The translations under genes and the position numbers were made by a program. Below are positions 6,568 to 6,716 of a stretch of DNA of 6,716 nt, piece by piece. Within the stretch, counting starts at the first letter, position 1, and every line of letters starts with the position of its first letter. Origin of the DNA: Acholeplasmatales bacterium (GTDB lineage: Bacteria; Bacillota_I; Bacilli_A; Izemoplasmatales; Hujiaoplasmataceae); the NCBI GenBank assembly GCA_003477305.1, contig DMTN01000022.1:1-6716 (forward strand). The letters are read 5' to 3'. The notes under the pieces are model-generated. The model saw only the letters and a list, made by a program, of their open reading frames with translations, had not been told where the DNA came from and ran no database searches.

Positions 6568-6596
6568 TTGATTCCTGTTCCCGAAGGTGGTAAAGT
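6568..6596 (+). promoter_or_regulatory. Candidate promoter of the superoxide dismutase gene
   Basis: A -35 candidate TTGATT (6568-6573, four of six consensus bases) is followed after exactly 17 bp by a -10 TAAAGT (6591-6596), with an upstream TGG that makes it an extended -10. The predicted transcription start is near 6603, giving a leader of about 34 nt. The -10 resembles that of rnhC (TGGTAAAAT), which supports both. Confidence 0.6.
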
Positions 6597-6636
6597 AAGG
6601 TCGAACCAAACATCTTTCACCTTACGGAGGAATCAT

Positions 6637-6716
6637 ATGAAACACTTATTGCCGGTCCTTGCCTACGGCTACGACGCGCTCGAACCCTTCATCGATACCA
6701 TGACGATGACGATCTT
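6637..6716 (+). CDS. Superoxide dismutase (Fe/Mn type), N-terminal fragment
   Basis: Only the first 26 codons are inside the window; the gene continues past its end. The visible peptide has the start typical of iron/manganese superoxide dismutases, which convert superoxide to oxygen and hydrogen peroxide in the cytoplasm: an LPxLxYxYDALEPxID pattern, here LLPVLAYGYDALEPFID, followed by a TMT helix start. The first metal-binding histidine would lie just beyond the window edge, so metal preference cannot be judged. The ATG has a very strong ribosome-binding site, ACGGAGG, 6 nt upstream. It has its own promoter after the rnhC terminator, so it is a separate transcription unit. The family call rests on a short stretch, but the pattern is distinctive. 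Confidence 0.85.
   Translation, partial: MKHLLPVLAYGYDALEPFIDTMTMTI

Noticed and set aside
1..6716. CRISPR arrays, tRNA or rRNA genes, insertion sequences, attachment sites
   Set aside because: No regularly spaced direct repeats, no cloverleaf-like sequence, no transposase motifs and no terminal inverted repeats were seen on either strand.

Overview
This window looks like an ordinary chromosomal stretch from a fairly GC-rich bacterium of the Bacillota/Mycoplasmatota side of the tree. The gene content supports this: RNase HIII, a MutS2 with a C-terminal Smr domain, and a bifunctional RibF. So do the Shine-Dalgarno sites of the AGGAG/GGTGA type and the TGn-extended -10 elements. TGA is used as a stop (truB, rnhC), so the code is not the Mycoplasma/Spiroplasma variant. 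I cannot name a genus from the sequence.

Layout: positions 1-57 are AT-rich intergenic sequence in which I see no gene. Positions 93-5469 hold a compact five-gene minus-strand operon, in transcription order mutS2, a small thioredoxin-like gene, truB, ribF and a DUF697/YcjF-like membrane protein gene. The junctions are tight: an 11-nt gap, a 29-nt gap, a 1-nt TGATG overlap and a 1-nt gap. A GC hairpin at 58-77 follows the last gene and may end the transcript. A short divergent promoter region (about 5479-5537) separates mutS2 from rnhC on the plus strand. rnhC ends in a good intrinsic terminator (6499-6526). A promoter with an upstream inverted repeat then leads into a Fe/Mn superoxide dismutase gene that is cut off by the window end.

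How the genes fit together: MutS2 and RNase HIII are nucleic-acid maintenance enzymes (branched DNA or collided ribosomes, and RNA:DNA hybrids). The thioredoxin-like protein and superoxide dismutase concern redox state. TruB makes pseudouridine 55 in tRNA and RibF makes FMN and FAD. The rnhC/mutS2/thioredoxin neighbourhood recalls that of Bacillus, but zapA, cvpA and polX are absent from between rnhC and mutS2, and the truB-ribF pair is attached here rather than to infB-rbfA.

I did not find a convincing undescribed system. The points most worth a second look are the DUF697 membrane protein coupled to ribF, the CGTC thioredoxin with a Glu in place of the buried Asp, the overlapping divergent extended -10 promoters, and the GTTAGC-N4-GCTAAC inverted repeat ahead of the superoxide dismutase gene.
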